Below are positions 1 through 6,009 of a DNA stretch of 6,242 bases, piece by piece. How positions within the stretch are numbered: position 1 is the stretch's first letter; each line of letters opens with the position of its first letter. Both the position numbers and the translations under genes were made by a program. Source of the DNA: Actinomycetota bacterium (GTDB lineage Bacteria > Actinomycetota > Actinomycetes > S36-B12 > UBA10799); the NCBI GenBank assembly GCA_030837445.1, contig JAUPKM010000124.1, positions 1-6,242 of the forward strand, in the 5' to 3' direction. Under the pieces are notes generated by a model. The model was not told where the DNA came from and did not search any database. It saw nothing but the letters and a program-made list of their open reading frames with translations.

Positions 1-1904
1 AGGATGACGGCGAATTCGTCACCTCCGAGCCGGGCCGCGATGTCACCTTCGCGCAGACAGTCGACCAGTCGTCTGGCCACCTCGCACAGCAACTCGTCGC
101 CGGCCGGGTGGCCCAGCGAGTCGTTGATCGTCTTGAAATCGTCCAGGTCGATCATCATCACCACGAACTCCGCCGGACTCCTGCGCGCCTGCCGCAGCGC
201 TCGGCCTAGTTCTTCGTGGAAGACGGCTCTGTTGTACAGACTGGTGAGGGGGTCGTGGAAGGCCTGATGCTTCAGTTTCTCCTGCAGATCGTGGCGTTCA
301 GTCACGTCGTGGTGGGTGACGACGTAGTTCCGTGGCTCGCTCAGCCACGTCACCGAGACGTCGAATTCGCCGGTGCTGCCGTCGATTCGCGCCACTGTGA
401 GGCCACCGGTGACCGATTCGCCCGTCCGTGCCCGCCGCAGCAATCGGTTCGCCTGCCGCGGGTCGGTGAACCAGTCCGCCCACAGGAAGCCGAGGATGTC
501 GCCGCTGGACCGACCGACAGCCGCGTGGGCGGCCGGGGTGGCGTAGCTGATGTGTCCGCTGGCGGTGAGCATCGCAATCACGTCACTGGAATGCTGCAGC
601 AGCGATTCGACTCGGGCGTGGGCTTGCTCGTTGATCAGGGAAGTGGACAGATCGAGGCGGGCGTAGGTCATGCCCAGGCTCGTCGCCAGGCTGACCAGGG
701 AGTCGCGCTCCTCGCCGGAGAGTGGTCTTTGACAGTGAACCCGCAGGAACCGGGACTGGCTGGCCGGTAGCCGTTGCACCGCGGTCAGCGCATCGGCGTG
801 GGTTTCGTCGTGGTCGGTGATCACCGCGGTGGCCGCCGGGTCGTTGATCAGAGCCCGCGCGAAGCCGTCAAGTTGCGACGTCACGGCTGAGATGGACTCT
901 GCCTTGGTCAACTGTTGCCCGATATCGCGCAGCTGCCGCTCCCGCGCCAGCGCATGCGAGTAGCGGGTGACAAGCAACCCGATCCGAAAGACCAACAACA
1001 GGGCGAGCCCGATGGTGAGGGCCACCAGCACCCCGGTTTCCGGCAGCGATCGTTGTTCCGGCCGGATCACCAGCAGCAGCACCGGTAGCAGCACGGAGAC
1101 AGCCAGCACGATCAGCACACGTGCCCGGCCGTGACCGGTGGCGGGCGCAACACCGGTCGGCACGATGGTCGACTGCGGATCGAGTGCGGCGAGCCCGGCG
1201 AGGGCGAAGAATGCCAGGTAGAGGATGTTGATCGCAGTGTCGCTGAGGGCCAGAACCTCACTGCCGGGCAGCTGTGCGGTCGCGATCTGATACCAACTCG
1301 CGGCCACCAGTAGGCACGCCAACGCCAACGAGAGAAGTCGAACCCCCTGGTTGGTGCTGCGATCGGTAGAGAACCAAAGTCGGACGGTGATGCTGAGCAG
1401 CAGCAGGTTCAATGCCACCCGAGACGCCATCTCCAGCACGGCGGTGTCGGAGAGCTCGATCCGATTGAGGGTCGGCTGGACGACGGTGGCGAACAGGATG
1501 AGGGCGCCACCCGTCATCACGATCAACGAATCCAACACCGTGGCAACGTCCTCGTGTCGACTCGCTTCGCGGACGAAGATGCCGACGGAAACGATTATCG
1601 GCAGATACGCAACGAGGAAGAGCAGGCCGGAGCCGGTCTCGGACCGGCCGAAATCGTCCCCGGAGTCTGCGATCAGAGCGACTGCGGCGGCCGCGGTCCA
1701 GATGGCCATGCCGATCGCCAAGGTGATCCAGGCGGACCTAGCCCAGAGTTGTCGACGCGCCACGACGTAGCAGACGGTGATGGTGCAGACGGCCGCGATC
1801 AGCAGGAAGAGGACCGCGCTCGATAGGGATTCGCCCGGCACTACCAGGAAGGCCAGTAGCAAGGCGCCGACGCACGCCAGCCACAACCTTGCACCGGGCT
1901 TCAT
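1..1904 (-). CDS. Polytopic membrane diguanylate cyclase (TM x10 - GAF-like - PAS - GGDEF), C-terminus cut by window edge
   Basis: Makes cyclic-di-GMP from two GTP; inner-membrane sensor enzyme. Reading the minus strand from the ATG at 1904 gives 634 residues with no stop before the left edge. Residues 8-312 hold about ten hydrophobic helices (roughly 8-22, 27-48, 59-78, 94-111, 127-142, 160-178, 188-205, 223-240, 263-280, 291-312). Residues ~315-420 contain a short GAF-like segment ending in PLSGEERDSLVSLAT; ~428-538 is a PAS domain; GGDEF starts near 545 (FHDPLTSLYNR). Key residues are present: metal Asp586 in IDLDDFK, Asn594, GHPAGD, GGDEF at 627-631 (bases 12-26), and an I-site RxxD (R618, D621) for product inhibition. 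The ATG is preferred because GGTGATC, complementary to the 16S 3' end, lies just upstream; an in-frame GTG at 1913 lacks a site. The frame is open further upstream but has no better start. Polytopic actinobacterial proteins of this type often continue into an EAL domain; whether this one does lies outside the window. Not recognised as a named gene. Confidence 0.93.
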   Translation of the reverse strand, partial: MKPGARLWLACVGALLLAFLVVPGESLSSAVLFLLIAAVCTITVCYVVARRQLWARSAWITLAIGMAIWTAAAAVALIADSGDDFGRSETGSGLLFLVAYLPIIVSVGIFVREASRHEDVATVLDSLIVMTGGALILFATVVQPTLNRIELSDTAVLEMASRVALNLLLLSITVRLWFSTDRSTNQGVRLLSLALACLLVAASWYQIATAQLPGSEVLALSDTAINILYLAFFALAGLAALDPQSTIVPTGVAPATGHGRARVLIVLAVSVLLPVLLLVIRPEQRSLPETGVLVALTIGLALLLVFRIGLLVTRYSHALARERQLRDIGQQLTKAESISAVTSQLDGFARALINDPAATAVITDHDETHADALTAVQRLPASQSRFLRVHCQRPLSGEERDSLVSLATSLGMTYARLDLSTSLINEQAHARVESLLQHSSDVIAMLTASGHISYATPAAHAAVGRSSGDILGFLWADWFTDPRQANRLLRRARTGESVTGGLTVARIDGSTGEFDVSVTWLSEPRNYVVTHHDVTERHDLQEKLKHQAFHDPLTSLYNRAVFHEELGRALRQARRSPAEFVVMMIDLDDFKTINDSLGHPAGDELLCEVARRLVDCLREGDIAARLGGDEFAVI

Positions 1905-1907
1905 GCG

Positions 1908-1914
1908 GATCACC
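1908..1914 (-). promoter_or_regulatory. Ribosome binding site of the diguanylate cyclase
   Basis: The minus strand reads GGTGATC, matching the 3' part of the extended Shine-Dalgarno (AGGAGGTGATC), three bases before the ATG at 1904. It decides the start in favour of 1904 over the GTG at 1913, which would overlap the site. No convincing -10 element was found for this gene in the 87 bp shared with the divergent gene. Confidence 0.5.
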
Positions 1915-1953
1915 CATTCAGTAACGACTGCCGCACAGATCGGCTTGAGGGCT

Positions 1954-1991
1954 TTGACGGCTGCCAATTCGCCTTGTCGTACGGTACCGGG
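1954..1991 (+). promoter_or_regulatory. Predicted leaderless promoter of the small membrane-protein cluster
   Basis: A -35-like TTGACG (1954-1959) and a -10-like TACGGT (1980-1985, fitting TANNNT) are separated by 20 bases, longer than the usual 17-18. The -10 is followed by six bases and then GTG at 1992, so transcription would start on or next to the start codon. No Shine-Dalgarno precedes that GTG, which agrees with a leaderless mRNA. The same geometry recurs before yccF. Predicted from motif and spacing only. Confidence 0.45.
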
Positions 1992-2336
1992 GTGAGGGAC
2001 TACGTGCTGGCCAGGCGCTGGATCCCCTGGCACGTCTTCTGCTTCACCGTTGCCGGGGTGATGATCTGGCTCGGCAGTTGGCAGTGGCGGGTTGCATCGG
2101 CTCCCCACCCGGCGGGGGCCGCAGTGTCGAGTTGGCGCAACTACGCGTATGCGTTCAACTGGTGGGTGTTCACCGGGGTGGCAATCTGGTTCTGGTGGCG
2201 GTTCATGCGGGATCAGCGGCAAGCAGATTTGAAGGCGGACGCCGAGTGGGAGGCCGCGCAGGCGGAGGCGGCCGCGCACGCGGAGAGTGCCGCGCAGGCG
2301 GAGGCCGACGCCGTTGCCGATGCCGGTGAAGGGTAG
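1992..2336 (+). CDS. Small two-helix membrane protein with Ala/Glu-rich C-terminal tail, function unknown
   Basis: From the GTG at 1992 the protein is 114 residues. Hydrophobic segments lie at about 12-28 and 57-71, the first ending in WLGSWQW and the second rich in Trp (NWWVF, IWFWW). Residues 78-114 form an Ala/Glu/Gln/Asp-rich, probably helical cytoplasmic tail. The LGxWQ sequence after the first helix recalls the N-terminal helix of SURF1-type cytochrome oxidase assembly proteins, but the protein is too short to be SURF1, so this is only a resemblance. Short proteins of this shape next to DUF3817 genes seem familiar from actinobacteria (recalled, not checked); no function can be assigned. 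An in-frame TTG at 1974 would add six residues, but it falls upstream of the predicted -10 and has no ribosome site. It is first in a cluster, 11 bases before the DUF3817 gene, and divergent from the diguanylate cyclase. Confidence 0.82.
   Translation: MRDYVLARRWIPWHVFCFTVAGVMIWLGSWQWRVASAPHPAGAAVSSWRNYAYAFNWWVFTGVAIWFWWRFMRDQRQADLKADAEWEAAQAEAAAHAESAAQAEADAVADAGEG
2253..2305 (+). repeat. 17-bp direct repeat, two copies 36 bp apart, inside the Ala/Glu tail
   Basis: The same 17 bases (beginning GCCGCGCAGG) occur at 2253-2269 and 2289-2305, both in frame and coding for the AAQAEA sequence. It appears to be a short internal duplication that lengthened the C-terminal tail of the two-helix protein. 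Confidence 0.75.
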
Positions 2337-2347
2337 CGTCGGGTTCC

Positions 2348-2656
2348 GTGGCGGGCGCACTTCTTCGATACCGGGTGATGGCCTACATCGTCGGCGTGAT
2401 GTTGCTGATCCTGGTCGTCGCGATGCTGCTCAAGTATGTCTGGCATGACGAGACTCTGATCGCGATCGCAGGGCCCATCCACGGGTTCCTCTACGTGATC
2501 TATCTGATCACCACTGTGGACTTGGCTTTGAAGGTCAAATATTCCGTCGGGCGAACCATCCTGATCATGCTGGCCGGCACCGTGCCGTTCGTCTCGTTCG
2601 TCGCCGAGCACTTCGTCGCCAAGGACATCAAGGGGCGGCTAGCGGCTGAAGCCTGA
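2348..2656 (+). CDS. DUF3817 family integral membrane protein
   Basis: A 102-residue protein with three hydrophobic helices at about 12-31, 39-58 and 70-88. Family hallmarks are visible: ALLRYRVMAYIVG at the N-terminus, GPIHGFLYVIY (42-52) in the second helix, and GTVPFVSFVAE (77-87) in the third. The family is common in actinobacteria and its biochemical role is unknown. The GTG at 2348 is chosen because it keeps the conserved RYRVMAY segment; starting at the internal ATG (2378) would lose it. No good Shine-Dalgarno is seen. The gene lies 11 bases after the two-helix gene and is probably co-transcribed with it, although a TAGCGT hexamer (2334-2339, overlapping the previous stop codon) eight bases before the GTG could give a separate leaderless start. 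The TGA stop is immediately part of the next promoter's -35 region. Confidence 0.9.
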   Translation: MAGALLRYRVMAYIVGVMLLILVVAMLLKYVWHDETLIAIAGPIHGFLYVIYLITTVDLALKVKYSVGRTILIMLAGTVPFVSFVAEHFVAKDIKGRLAAEA

Positions 2657-2690
2657 CTTCGCGGTCGGCGCCGGAGCGTAGACTCAAGGC
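2653..2690 (+). promoter_or_regulatory. Predicted leaderless promoter of yccF
   Basis: CTGACT (2653-2658) and TAGACT (2679-2684, TANNNT) are separated by 20 bases, with six bases between the -10 and the ATG at 2691. Every distance (TGAC to -10, -10 to start codon) equals that of the promoter before 1992. The TGAC overlaps the DUF3817 stop codon TGA, so part of the -35 match is constrained by coding and may be chance. No strong Shine-Dalgarno precedes the ATG. Confidence 0.45.
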
Positions 2691-3125
2691 ATGCTTCGGT
2701 TCATCGGCAATATCCTGTGGCTTGTCCTGTCCGGATTCTGGATGGCGATCGGGTACGTGATCGCCGGTGTCATCATGTGCATCCTGATCATCACGATCCC
2801 GTTCGGCATCGCCTCGTTCCGAATCGCCGGCTACGCGCTCTGGCCGTTCGGAAGGACGGTGGTGGTCCGACCAGATGCCGGCGCGGGCTCCACCATCGGC
2901 AACATCCTGTGGTTCATCCTGGCCGGGATCTGGCTGGCGATCGGGCACGTCATCTCCGGGGTCATCTTCTGCATCACCATCATCGGTATTCCATTCGGGG
3001 TCGCGAGTTTCAAACTCGCGAAGCTGTCCCTGTTCCCACTGGGCAAGGACATCGTGTCGCTGGATGAGGCGAGGCGGCTGGGCGAAACCGGGATGGTCGC
3101 TGTGACCCCCATCGGTGGGCGCTGA
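2691..3125 (+). CDS. yccF: YccF-family inner membrane protein (two tandem YccF/DUF307 repeats)
   Basis: A 144-residue membrane protein formed of two homologous halves. Residues 5-54 and 69-118 align at a fixed 64-residue offset: each begins IGNILW, continues through a long hydrophobic stretch, and has IPFG followed by SF and a PxG turn (WPFGR, FPLGK). This is the usual two-repeat layout and length of the YccF family, known in E. coli as YccF; the function is not established. Residues 119-144 form a short hydrophilic tail. The ATG at 2691 retains the full first repeat. It may be expressed from its own leaderless promoter and is third in the plus-strand cluster, 34 bases after the DUF3817 gene. 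It converges on the GGDEF-EAL gene with only 22 bases between the stop codons, and no convincing terminator hairpin is seen there. Confidence 0.93.
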   Translation: MLRFIGNILWLVLSGFWMAIGYVIAGVIMCILIITIPFGIASFRIAGYALWPFGRTVVVRPDAGAGSTIGNILWFILAGIWLAIGHVISGVIFCITIIGIPFGVASFKLAKLSLFPLGKDIVSLDEARRLGETGMVAVTPIGGR

Positions 3126-3147
3126 CGTTCCCGCGGCCGGTTCGCCT

Positions 3148-4578
3148 TCAATCAGCTAGGAGCGCGCCGGTCTCGGTGGCGTCCTGTGGAGTTCCAATCC
3201 GGTAGCCCTGGCCCAGTCGGAACCCCAACTCAGCCAGAATCCGCCACTGCTCTGCGGTTTCCACGCCCTTTGCGACCACCGGATCGAGGTCGGCCGTGAA
3301 CGCCAGCGCCAGCGCGGATCGAGCCGTGTCCATCGCGGCTTCGTCGGGCAGCGCGGCCACCACCTCCGCCGCCAGCTTCAGCCCGTCCAGCGGTAGCTCG
3401 CTGAGGTCATCCAGGGGAGGGATTGCGGGCGGGCGCACCCGCCAATTGTCCAGGTAGATTCGGACGCCGGCACGTCGCAGTTGGTTGAGGTCGTCGAGCG
3501 TGCCTTGGCCAGCCACTCGCAGGGCGGCCTCGTCAACTTCGAGGATGAGGGTGCCCGGGCTGACGCCGCTGTCCGACATGAGTTGGCGGATCTCTGCGGG
3601 GAACGAGTCCCGGTGGAGTTGGCTGCTGGCGATGTTGACGGAGACGCTTAGTTCCGACTGAATCGGGTGGTCCCGCTGCCAGCCGGCGAGTTGTTGAAGG
3701 GACTGGCGCAGAACTCGCTCGCCCAGTCGCTCCATCAGGCCGCTCGATTCGGCCACGGGCACAAAATCCCGCGGTGCCAGCAGCCCGAGCGTCGGGTGGT
3801 TCCAACGAACCAGCACCTCGAAGCCCGTGACGCGCCCCGTGTCGATCTCGACCACCGGCTGATAGGCCACTTCGATTTCGTCACGCTCCAGACCCTCCCG
3901 CAGGTCGGTCGTGCGGATCAGCAGTTGAATTGAGGCGTCCGGAGGCGCTGTTGCAGACAGGCGGAATCCGTCGCCCCCTGCGGACCGTGCCGCCTCCATG
4001 GCTAGCTCGGCTCGGCGGATGAATGCGTCCGCGGACGTCGCTGGATCGGCAGCGAGACCAGGCTCGGCAGTAGCTCCGCCAGCTGGGTCGCGGGCTCTGT
4101 CGGGCGCCGTACCAACAGCGACACCCACACTCGCAGTCAGTGCAAGTTCGGCGTCGCCGACAACCAGCGGGCTCCGAAAGGCAGCCAGAATGCGTTGGGC
4201 AACGACGCTCGCGTCCGACGGCGACCAGGTGTTCTCCAGCAGCACCGCGAATTCGGGTCCCGCCAGGCGTGCCGCAACGTCGCCGGCCCGCAGACAACTG
4301 ACAATCCGAGCTGCCGCCAGCTGCAACAGCTGCCGCGAGGGGTCTCCGGCCACGTCGGGGGTTCCGGCCAGCTCGGGGTCTCCGGCCACGTCGGGGTCGC
4401 CGGCCAGCTCGGGTATGCCATCGAGATGGAGCCGTAACACGGCCAGGTCCATCGGTGATCGACGTGACCGCAGCAGCGAGTGGCCAAGGAGTTCCCGAAA
4501 CATTGCCGCGCTACTCAGACCGGTGACCTGATCGACAAACGGTGACCGATTGGAGGGCAGCGGTTCCACGAGACTCAT
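3148..4578 (-). CDS. Degenerate GGDEF-EAL protein, probably catalytically inactive c-di-GMP effector
   Basis: Soluble 476-residue two-domain protein, no membrane helix. The GGDEF-like domain (~16-210) begins FVDQVTGL, but the metal Asp is His51 (HLDGI), the FKxxND/GH loop is replaced by a repeat (56-79), and the signature reads AGPEF (106-110). The RxxD I-site (R97, D100) persists. The EAL domain (~225-470) keeps YQPVV, Glu254 (in EVLVRW), Asn315, LEVDE (347-351) and QGY (Q457). It has lost others: the DDFGTG metal pair is Asp377-Asn378 (DNWRVR), KID is KLA (401-403), and the catalytic Glu of AEGVE is Lys437. Neither synthesis nor hydrolysis of c-di-GMP is expected; binding, or acting as a scaffold, is inferred. 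An extra Ala/Pro-rich insert lies at about 157-184. The ATG at 4578 is chosen because GGAGG lies nine bases upstream; the GTG at 4587 would abut that site. It is divergent from the DUF445 gene and convergent with yccF. Confidence 0.92.
   Translation of the reverse strand: MSLVEPLPSNRSPFVDQVTGLSSAAMFRELLGHSLLRSRRSPMDLAVLRLHLDGIPELAGDPDVAGDPELAGTPDVAGDPSRQLLQLAAARIVSCLRAGDVAARLAGPEFAVLLENTWSPSDASVVAQRILAAFRSPLVVGDAELALTASVGVAVGTAPDRARDPAGGATAEPGLAADPATSADAFIRRAELAMEAARSAGGDGFRLSATAPPDASIQLLIRTTDLREGLERDEIEVAYQPVVEIDTGRVTGFEVLVRWNHPTLGLLAPRDFVPVAESSGLMERLGERVLRQSLQQLAGWQRDHPIQSELSVSVNIASSQLHRDSFPAEIRQLMSDSGVSPGTLILEVDEAALRVAGQGTLDDLNQLRRAGVRIYLDNWRVRPPAIPPLDDLSELPLDGLKLAAEVVAALPDEAAMDTARSALALAFTADLDPVVAKGVETAEQWRILAELGFRLGQGYRIGTPQDATETGALLAD
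4342..4413 (-). repeat. In-frame tandem repeat, four 18-bp units, in the GGDEF-like domain
   Basis: Four abutting 18-bp units (4342-4359, 4360-4377, 4378-4395, 4396-4413) encode alternating PELAGD/PDVAGD hexapeptides (one reads PELAGT). Units 1 and 3 are identical at all 18 bases, and the others differ by a few. The array has whole-codon length, so the reading frame is preserved. It sits where canonical GGDEF domains have the FKxxND...GHxxGD substrate loop. Confidence 0.9.
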
Positions 4579-4587
4579 GGTCGGCAC

Positions 4588-4592
4588 CCTCC
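4588..4592 (-). promoter_or_regulatory. Ribosome binding site of the GGDEF-EAL gene
   Basis: The minus strand has GGAGG nine bases before the ATG at 4578, the clearest Shine-Dalgarno in the window. It excludes the in-frame GTG at 4587, which would directly abut it. Confidence 0.75.
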
Positions 4593-4609
4593 GTTGGGGA
4601 CTTGAGCCG

Positions 4610-4615
4610 AGGGTA
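4610..4615 (-). promoter_or_regulatory. Possible -10 element of the GGDEF-EAL gene
   Basis: The minus strand reads TACCCT (TANNNT). Transcription starting about seven bases downstream would give a leader of roughly 25 bases carrying the GGAGG site. An upstream ACGACT (4634-4639) at 18-base spacing is only a weak -35 match. Confidence 0.3.
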
Positions 4616-4669
4616 GCGCCAAAACCCGCGCAGAGTCGTGACTCGGGCGGAGCCCTCGGAACTGCGGGG

Positions 4670-4675
4670 TAGCGT
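4670..4675 (+). promoter_or_regulatory. Possible -10 element for a leaderless DUF445 mRNA
   Basis: TAGCGT fits TANNNT and lies seven bases before the GTG at 4683. No -35 resembling TTGACA is found at normal spacing. If used, it excludes the upstream GTG at 4638 as the start. It sits in the 104-bp divergent region shared with the GGDEF-EAL gene. Confidence 0.35.
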
Positions 4676-4682
4676 TCAGATT

Positions 4683-5972
4683 GTGACTGTGATGACGGCC
4701 GGAGCGGACCTGGCGGGCGATGCGGAGAAGTTGCGAGCCCTGCGGCGAATGAAACTGATCCCGCTCGTGCTGCTCTGTGTGTCCGCGGTGATCCTCCTGA
4801 TCGCCTGGCATTTCGCCGAGCAGCCTGGGGCGAGTGCCGGCTGGGGATTTGTCCGGGCGGGCGCGGAGGCAGCGATGGTGGGTGGTCTGGCCGACTGGTT
4901 TGCCGTCACGGCACTGTTCCGCCATCCGATGGGCATCCCGATCCCCCATACCGCGCTGATCCCGAACAAGAAGGATCAACTCGGCGCCAGTCTCGGCTCG
5001 TTCGTGCAGCAGAACTTCCTGAACGAGGAGGTAGTCCGAGCGAAGGTGGCCACCGCCCAACCGGCGCGTCGAGTCGGCGACTATCTCTGGAACCCGAAAC
5101 ACCGGGCGTGGCTCATCGGAGAGGCGGCCGAGGCCGGCGAAGCTGCGATCAACTCGCTGCGCGACAGCGACGTCCAGAACTTGATCCGCTCCCTGCTGTT
5201 CCGGCAGGCGGCCGCCTACGAGTGGGGGCCGCCAGCCGGTCGGCTGCTCTCGGCCGTGACGGCCGACCGCAGCCACGTGGCCGCGATTGACGCCCTGTTC
5301 CGGGTCGCCCACGACTGGATGGAGCGCAACGAACAGACCATCGTGGACCTCGTCGCGGACCGGGGACCGGCACAGGGATTCTTTCTCGCGCGCGCAGCCC
5401 ATGAGGCCGTCGGACGTCGGGTCCACAACGAACTCTGTCGATGGCTGGCCGACGCTCTGGCCGACCCCGACCACCGCGCGCGAGCGGCCATCGACACCTG
5501 GCTCTCGGAGGTCGCAGTTCGGCTCCGAGAGGACCCGGAACTGATTGCCAAGGTCGAGGACTTCAAAGACCAAACTCTCGCTTCGGTGGAGGTGCAGGCG
5601 GCTGTTGCCTCTATCTGGCCGGCCACCAAACAGGTGCTACTTGCCGCGTTGGCCGACCCGGAAGGGGAACTACGAACGCGGGCCGATCAACTCGTGCTGG
5701 AGCTTGCGGATCGACTCCGGACCGATGAGGTGTTTCGGGCCAGGGTGGATCGTCGGATCTGCGACGGTGCGATCTACCTGAGTTCCCGGTACGGCGCCGA
5801 GGCGACCTCGTTGATCTCAGACACCGTGGCGCGCTGGGACGCCACTGAGGCCTCCCGGCGGATAGAGCTGCAGGTAGGAAAGGACCTGCAGTACATCAGG
5901 GTGAACGGCACCGTCGTGGGAGCGCTGGCAGGCGTGGTCATCTACGGAATCGGCGTGCTGCTGCTCGGCTAG
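4683..5972 (+). CDS. DUF445 family (YjiN-like) membrane-anchored protein
   Basis: From the GTG at 4683 the protein is 429 residues. One hydrophobic helix lies at about 25-44 and another at the extreme C-terminus (~411-428, GTVVGALAGVVIYGIG). The family signature follows the first helix: AEAAMVGGLADWFAVTALF (61-79), then RHPMGIPIPHT, IPNKKDQLG and FVQQNFL. The long middle is charged and predominantly helical, and the segment QVGKDLQYIRVNGT precedes the last helix, as in other DUF445 proteins. The likely topology is two membrane anchors with a large soluble helical part between; the function is unknown. The start is uncertain: GTG 4638 would add 15 residues, ATG 4692 would remove three. I favour 4683 because of the TAGCGT hexamer seven bases upstream and the usual short segment before the RRMK motif. 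Divergent from the GGDEF-EAL gene, convergent with the SRPBCC gene. Confidence 0.9.
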   Translation: MTVMTAGADLAGDAEKLRALRRMKLIPLVLLCVSAVILLIAWHFAEQPGASAGWGFVRAGAEAAMVGGLADWFAVTALFRHPMGIPIPHTALIPNKKDQLGASLGSFVQQNFLNEEVVRAKVATAQPARRVGDYLWNPKHRAWLIGEAAEAGEAAINSLRDSDVQNLIRSLLFRQAAAYEWGPPAGRLLSAVTADRSHVAAIDALFRVAHDWMERNEQTIVDLVADRGPAQGFFLARAAHEAVGRRVHNELCRWLADALADPDHRARAAIDTWLSEVAVRLREDPELIAKVEDFKDQTLASVEVQAAVASIWPATKQVLLAALADPEGELRTRADQLVLELADRLRTDEVFRARVDRRICDGAIYLSSRYGAEATSLISDTVARWDATEASRRIELQVGKDLQYIRVNGTVVGALAGVVIYGIGVLLLG

Positions 5973-5979
5973 CCGAGCA
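5962..5979. terminator. Perfect palindrome over the DUF445 stop codon, possible bidirectional terminator
   Basis: The 18 bases TGCTCGGCTAGCCGAGCA are a perfect inverted repeat, able to form a seven-pair stem with a CTAG loop on either strand. The TAG in the loop is the DUF445 stop codon. It lies between two convergent genes, where a shared terminator would be expected. There is no T-run on either side, so it is at best a non-canonical terminator. Confidence 0.45.
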
Positions 5980-6009
5980 CCAACCTGCTGACCCGGGCGT
6001 TCCACGCAG

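Noticed and set aside
1..1904. Pseudogene or frameshift in the cyclase because no closed frame is apparent
   Set aside because: The frame is uninterrupted from 1904 to base 1; it is only cut by the window edge, and all GGDEF active-site residues seen are intact.
4..1995. Several plus-strand open frames of 60-184 codons
   Set aside because: All are opposite the continuous 634-codon cyclase frame, whose TM, PAS and GGDEF sequence is recognisable throughout; none has a recognisable domain or ribosome site.
3126..3147. Terminator between yccF and the GGDEF-EAL gene
   Set aside because: Only short overlapping palindromes (CCGCGG, CGGCCG) are present, with no hairpin having a proper loop and no T-run.
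3881..4297. 138-codon minus-strand frame within the GGDEF-EAL gene
   Set aside because: Overlaps the genuine GGDEF-EAL frame on the same strand and has Arg/Cys-rich composition without any domain.
4339..4413. Repeat array considered as a CRISPR or regulatory iteron
   Set aside because: Units are 18 bp, directly abutting with no spacers, perfectly in frame within an intact coding sequence; a coding minisatellite explains it fully.
4638..4682. Upstream GTG start for DUF445 at 4638
   Set aside because: No Shine-Dalgarno precedes it, the added 15 residues do not resemble anything in the family, and a TANNNT element lies between it and the favoured GTG at 4683. It cannot be wholly excluded.
4575..5573. 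332-codon open frame on the minus strand antisense to DUF445
   Set aside because: It lies wholly opposite a clear DUF445 protein, has no recognisable domain, and its charged, Arg/Gly/His-rich composition is typical of the complementary frame of a high-GC gene.
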